11,912 nt of DNA from Streptosporangiaceae bacterium (GTDB lineage Bacteria > Actinomycetota > Actinomycetes > Streptosporangiales > Streptosporangiaceae): assembly GCA_030039095.1 (NCBI GenBank), contig JASHQP010000579.1, positions 1 to 11,912 of the forward strand, given 5' to 3'. A program made the position numbers and the translations under genes. The notes below the pieces were generated by a model. The model saw only the letters and a program-made list of their open reading frames with translations, searched no databases and was not told where the DNA came from. Of this stretch, positions 9,052 to 11,912 are shown piece by piece. How positions within the stretch are numbered: position 1 is the stretch's first letter; each line of letters begins with the position of its first letter.

Positions 9052-9091
9052 CCGGTCCTGGTGGAGGGCAAGTTTCGGTCACAATTTGCGC

Positions 9092-9250
9092 AGGAAGGCG
9101 TTGGCGATCGGGGTGGCTGTCACTCCGGTCGCGGCGACGCCCGGCACGGCCACGGTCACCACCACGACGACCGACCGTCGCTTGCCCCGGAAGACGCCGC
9201 TTTGATGCATCTCGACCAGCGTAGTCAGAGTGCTCGGCACAGCAGCGGGA
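9092..9250. other. rest of the divergent intergenic region, no gene seen
   Basis: Between the SBP2 regulatory boxes and the mannosyltransferase promoter I see only short GC-rich open frames on both strands. They lack ribosome binding sites and recognisable protein features. I treat it as non-coding promoter-proximal DNA. Confidence 0.5.
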
Positions 9251-9256
9251 TATCGT
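9251..9256 (+). promoter_or_regulatory. candidate -10 TATCGT for a leaderless mannosyltransferase transcript
   Basis: TATCGT fits the actinobacterial TANNNT -10 pattern and ends 7 bases before the first base of the GTG at 9263, exactly where transcription would start. That makes a leaderless mRNA likely and explains the lack of a good ribosome binding site. No clear -35 is visible. Confidence 0.4.
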
Positions 9257-9262
9257 GCACGG

Positions 9263-10681
9263 GTGGCGTCTACTAGGCAAACAGCCACGGTCAGCGCGCG
9301 CCCGGTCGGGCAGGCGTGGTACCGGCGCGGCGGTCCGCTGCTCGCCGTCGGCGCCACGGCCTTCGGCGTGGCCATCGCCGGGTACATCGTCTTCGCCGTC
9401 ACGAGTCCGTCCCATCAGTGGATGGATCCGGTTGACCTGCGCGTATACACCGACGGGGGCCTGATCGTCCGGCAGGTCAGGCCGTTCTACCGCGCGTTTC
9501 GCGCTGCGCCGCTGTACGACTGGCCCGGCTATGCGCATCTACCGTTCACCTACAGCCCGTTCGCCGCGATGGTGTTCACGGCAGGGTCCGTGGTCTCGTT
9601 CAAGACGCTGGCAAACATCACGGCCGGGGTGAACATCGCGGCGATGCTCGGATGCGTCTGGATGACGCTGGGCGGCCTCGGCTGCCGTCGCGCGCTCGCC
9701 CGGCTCGGCGGGACGCTGCTGCTGGCCGCGCCGCTGCTGTGGACGGAGCCGATACAGCGGACGCTGTTCCTCGGCCAGATCGAGATCGTGCTGATGACCC
9801 TGATCATCTGGGATCGGGTCCAGCCGGACCGGCGCTGGTGGAAAGGGGCGGGGATCGGCCTCGGGGCGGGCATCGACCTCATACCGCTGATCTTCATCCC
9901 GTACCTGGTGCTGACCCGCAGGTTCCGGCAGGCCGCCGTGGCAGCGGGAACGTTCGCGGCGACGGTCCTGCTGGGCTTCGCCGTCCTGCCCGCCGATTCC
10001 GGGAAGTACTGGCTGACCGGGCTGTTCGCGCACGGCCAGCGCACCGGTTTCGTCGGCTGGGAGGGCAACCAGTCGCTGCCGGCTCTGATCACCCGGCTGA
10101 CCGGGAACGTCGTGCGTGCGCAGCCCACGTGGCTGGTGGCCGACGTGGTGGTCGCGATCGCCGGGGTGGTGTGCGCGGCGATGATCGACCGGGCGGGCCA
10201 CCGCATGGCCGGGCTGCTGACCTGCGCGCTGACCGGGCTGCTGTGCTCCCCGATCAGCTGGGATCACCACTGGGTGTGGGTCGTGCCGGGGGTGGTGGCC
10301 GCCGCCGTCTACGCGGTGCGCGCCAGCGGGGCCCGGCGCTGGGCGCTCGGAGGCCTGGCCGCGGGCCTGGCGCTGGTGTTCGGGGCGTGGCCGGGGAGCC
10401 TGTGGCACCTGCCGGCCGACACCGGCGGGTACTTCGAGGGGCTGATCTGGTGGCCTCCGCTGACCAACCCGGAAACGTACCTGCGCATCGGCGACCGGCC
10501 GTGGTACGCCGAGTACCACTGGCACGGGCTGCAGCTGATCGTCGGGAACCTGTACGTGCTGACCGGGATGGCGCTGTTCGCGGCGCTGCTCGTGGTGGGG
10601 TTCGGGCCGGCCGTGCGCGCCGCCCTGGCGTCGCGCAGAAGCGCCCGGCTCACGCCCGCAGCGGCTGCCCCGGAGCGCTGA
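9263..10681 (+). CDS. GT87-type membrane glycosyltransferase (polyprenyl-phosphate-mannose alpha-mannosyltransferase-like)
   Basis: A 472-residue multi-pass membrane protein of the GT-C fold, DUF2029/GT87 group. Motifs in order: DPVDLRVYTDGG in the first extracytoplasmic loop (Asp58 is the likely catalytic region), FTYSPFAA, LGQIEIVLM (about 170-178), GIDLIPLIFIPYL, EGNQSLPALITRL and SPISWDHHWVW (about 329-339). The last is a hallmark I associate with mycobacterial Rv2181-like alpha-1,2-mannosyltransferases of lipomannan/lipoarabinomannan synthesis. It would move mannose from polyprenyl-phospho-mannose to a lipoglycan or glycan on the outer face of the membrane. Two motif positions differ from what I expect (GQIN to GQIE, KLTP to DLIP), so donor or acceptor could differ. 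GTG 9263 is chosen because of the leaderless promoter; GTG 9230 would add 11 residues. It is divergent from SBP2, and its 3' end overlaps the convergent next gene. Confidence 0.85.
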   Translation: MASTRQTATVSARPVGQAWYRRGGPLLAVGATAFGVAIAGYIVFAVTSPSHQWMDPVDLRVYTDGGLIVRQVRPFYRAFRAAPLYDWPGYAHLPFTYSPFAAMVFTAGSVVSFKTLANITAGVNIAAMLGCVWMTLGGLGCRRALARLGGTLLLAAPLLWTEPIQRTLFLGQIEIVLMTLIIWDRVQPDRRWWKGAGIGLGAGIDLIPLIFIPYLVLTRRFRQAAVAAGTFAATVLLGFAVLPADSGKYWLTGLFAHGQRTGFVGWEGNQSLPALITRLTGNVVRAQPTWLVADVVVAIAGVVCAAMIDRAGHRMAGLLTCALTGLLCSPISWDHHWVWVVPGVVAAAVYAVRASGARRWALGGLAAGLALVFGAWPGSLWHLPADTGGYFEGLIWWPPLTNPETYLRIGDRPWYAEYHWHGLQLIVGNLYVLTGMALFAALLVVGFGPAVRAALASRRSARLTPAAAAPER

Positions 10682-11912
10682 GGTCGACCGGCGGGCCCAT
10701 CTTCCACCGGTTGGTCAGGCCCAGCCAGACCAGCGCGGCCGCCGCTGCGAGCAGGATCACGGGCGCCCACCAGAACACGCTGTCGTTGGTGATCACCTGG
10801 AGCCAGTGCTGCGGCGGGGTCACCGCGTTCCCCGGCATCAGCGCGAACGTGGCCGCGGTCAGCCGGGCCAGCGCCAGCCAGTCGATCAGGGACGCCGGGT
10901 AGATCGCGAGCAGGCAGAACACCATCGAGTCGTACCACGGGTACTGGTAGGACCAGATGAACAGCCAGGCCAGGCCCACCGCCAGGGCCGGCCTGACCGC
11001 GGGCAGGCCGGGAATCCCGTCGGGCAGGCGCCACAGCAGCAGCGCGGCCACGGCCACCAGCAGCAGCCCGGCCACCAGCAGCTGATGCGGGAACAGGTTG
11101 CCGTGTGATCCGACGAACATCTGGTAGAAGTTGTCCACCGAGGCGTTCGAGTCCCGTCTGAGCAGCGCCTTCAGGGCCGGGACGCCGAACCATGCGTACG
11201 TGGGCAGCAGCACGATCGCGCCGCCCGCGCCAGCGGCGAGCCAGGCGGTCACGGATCGTCGCGCGGCCCAGGCCAGGCCCACTGCCAGCAGCAGATAGGT
11301 GATCTTTATGTCCGCGGCCACCCCGACGAGCAGGCCGGCCGCGAATCCGCGCAGCGCCCGAGGTTCCTCGCCCGGCTGTGAGCCCCGCATCACGATCAGG
11401 CCGAAGAAGCCGGCGGCCGCGGCCAGCACGTCCACGTGCCCGGCGGCGACCAGGACCCACAGCAGCAGCGGGTTCACCGACCACAGCAGGTGAGCCCGCG
11501 TGCGGCGGGCCGGATCGGAGCGCGTCAGCCTGTCCAGGGCGAGCACCACCGCGCCGAACGCGATCGTGGTCCAGAGCTTCAGCCAGAAGATGATCCGCGC
11601 GGCCGAGGTGCCGCCGAGTTCGGCGGCGGCCCACTGCTCGGCCGCGGCCAGCGGCCCGTACACGGCCACCTGGTGGCGCCACTCGTTGCCGATCGCCTTG
11701 CCGACCGGGTCGCCGCTGCGGCGCAGCTTTGCCGGCGTCATCACGTACGGGCTGTGGCCGAGTACGACGATCCGGCCGTACGCGGCGTAGTCGAGGGCGT
11801 CGGTCGAGCCGGTCGGCGGCGTCACCGTGAACGCCACGGCCGCCACGAGCCCGGTCGCGAGCAGCAGCCGGAGCGGGGGCCGGGCGCCGCGCGACAGCGC
11901 GGCGAGCCCCGC
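10650..11912 (-). CDS. GT-C membrane glycosyltransferase (DUF2029/MptB-like), N-terminus cut by window
   Basis: On the - strand the frame is open from the right window edge to TGA at 10650-10652, with 420 visible residues. The true start lies outside: 22 codons before the internal GTG at 11846 continue as a membrane-type segment. It has about 9-10 hydrophobic helices. Motifs resemble polyprenol-phosphate-mannose-dependent transferases: DALDYAAYGRIVVLGHSPYV in the first loop (candidate catalytic Asp), HQVAVYGPLA (YGP), WSVNPLLLWVLVAAGHVDVL (the NPLLL and GHxD pattern of MptB-like enzymes), ADIKITYLLLAVGL and YQYPWYD. It probably adds sugar, perhaps mannose, to an envelope glycolipid from a lipid-linked donor. 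The exact linkage cannot be read. Its 3' end overlaps the convergent mannosyltransferase gene by 32 bases. Confidence 0.8.
   Translation of the reverse strand, partial: AGLAALSRGARPPLRLLLATGLVAAVAFTVTPPTGSTDALDYAAYGRIVVLGHSPYVMTPAKLRRSGDPVGKAIGNEWRHQVAVYGPLAAAEQWAAAELGGTSAARIIFWLKLWTTIAFGAVVLALDRLTRSDPARRTRAHLLWSVNPLLLWVLVAAGHVDVLAAAAGFFGLIVMRGSQPGEEPRALRGFAAGLLVGVAADIKITYLLLAVGLAWAARRSVTAWLAAGAGGAIVLLPTYAWFGVPALKALLRRDSNASVDNFYQMFVGSHGNLFPHQLLVAGLLLVAVAALLLWRLPDGIPGLPAVRPALAVGLAWLFIWSYQYPWYDSMVFCLLAIYPASLIDWLALARLTAATFALMPGNAVTPPQHWLQVITNDSVFWWAPVILLAAAAALVWLGLTNRWKMGPPVDLSAPGQPLRA

Larger units (their letters stand above)
4922..9091 (-). repeat. tandem duplication of a module made of SBP gene plus upstream regulatory DNA
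   Basis: Copy A runs from about 4922 to 6976 and copy B from about 7067 to 9091. The shared parts are, in order, the downstream word GCGGAGCCCCCG, the whole SBP coding sequence, the ribosome binding site, the CGCCAGGGCCGAAA box, the extended -10, the AATGGC/GCCATT palindrome and the AGGGCA-GGTCAC-TTGCGC box. Copies differ by insertions or deletions upstream: about 12 and 35 bases extra in B, about 85 extra in A. Confidence 0.8.

Noticed and set aside
4939..9091. Tandem repeats considered as a mobile element or CRISPR-like array
   Set aside because: The repeats are two diverged gene copies with regulatory DNA; there is no transposase, terminal inverted repeat pair, target-site duplication or short regularly spaced repeat.
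9008..9538. Short open frames on both strands in the SBP2-mannosyltransferase gap
   Set aside because: No ribosome binding sites or recognisable domains, and they overlap the conserved non-coding boxes.
9652..10902. + strand frame of 416 codons overlapping the mannosyltransferase gene
   Set aside because: It is a shifted-frame shadow, Arg/Ala/Gly/Pro-rich, and crosses the tail-to-tail junction of two real genes.

Overview
The window is very GC-rich, uses GTG as well as ATG starts, packs genes tightly with 4-8 base start/stop overlaps, and carries two GT-C membrane glycosyltransferase genes of a kind common in cell-envelope mannan/lipoglycan synthesis. This points to a high-GC actinomycete (Actinomycetota); I cannot name a genus from sequence alone. 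I see no RNA genes, CRISPR arrays, insertion sequences, integrases or phage genes.

Left part (1-4921, + strand): a compact operon. It starts with the C-terminal half of a CocE/NonD (X-Pro dipeptidyl-peptidase S15-like) hydrolase cut by the window edge. Next come a two-domain ATPase of the peptide/nickel (Dpp/Opp) ABC import family and the two permeases DppB-like and DppC-like. A 14-codon open frame with a near-ideal ribosome binding site lies between hydrolase and ATPase and overlaps the preferred ATPase start, suggesting translational coupling.

Middle part (4922-9262, - strand): two tandem, very similar lipoprotein solute-binding proteins of family 5 (SBP1 4939-6765, SBP2 7087-8916) converge on the permease operon. 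The duplication covers more than the coding sequence. Upstream of each gene lie a matching ribosome binding site, an extended -10-like element (TGT-TATNNT) and an inverted repeat AATGGC-N18-GCCATT, with a further shared box farther out. SBP2 alone carries about 45 extra leader bases. Two strong hairpins follow SBP2. Only half of the proximal hairpin is present after SBP1, right at the permease stop codon. Together these genes make a complete importer: two binding proteins, two permeases and an ATPase, plus a hydrolase that could process the imported compound. The substrate is unknown.

Right part (9263-11912): a GT87-like polyprenyl-phosphate mannosyltransferase on the + strand, probably leaderless, whose 3' end overlaps by 32 bases the end of a second, convergent GT-C glycosyltransferase on the - strand. 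That second gene runs off the right edge. Both are predicted multi-pass membrane enzymes of envelope polysaccharide/lipoglycan synthesis.

The most noteworthy signals are the duplicated binding-protein modules with a conserved palindromic candidate operator, the mini-ORF in front of the ATPase, and the matching four-cysteine motifs in both halves of the ATPase. I see a coherent transport system with unusual regulation, and no clearly new type of system.
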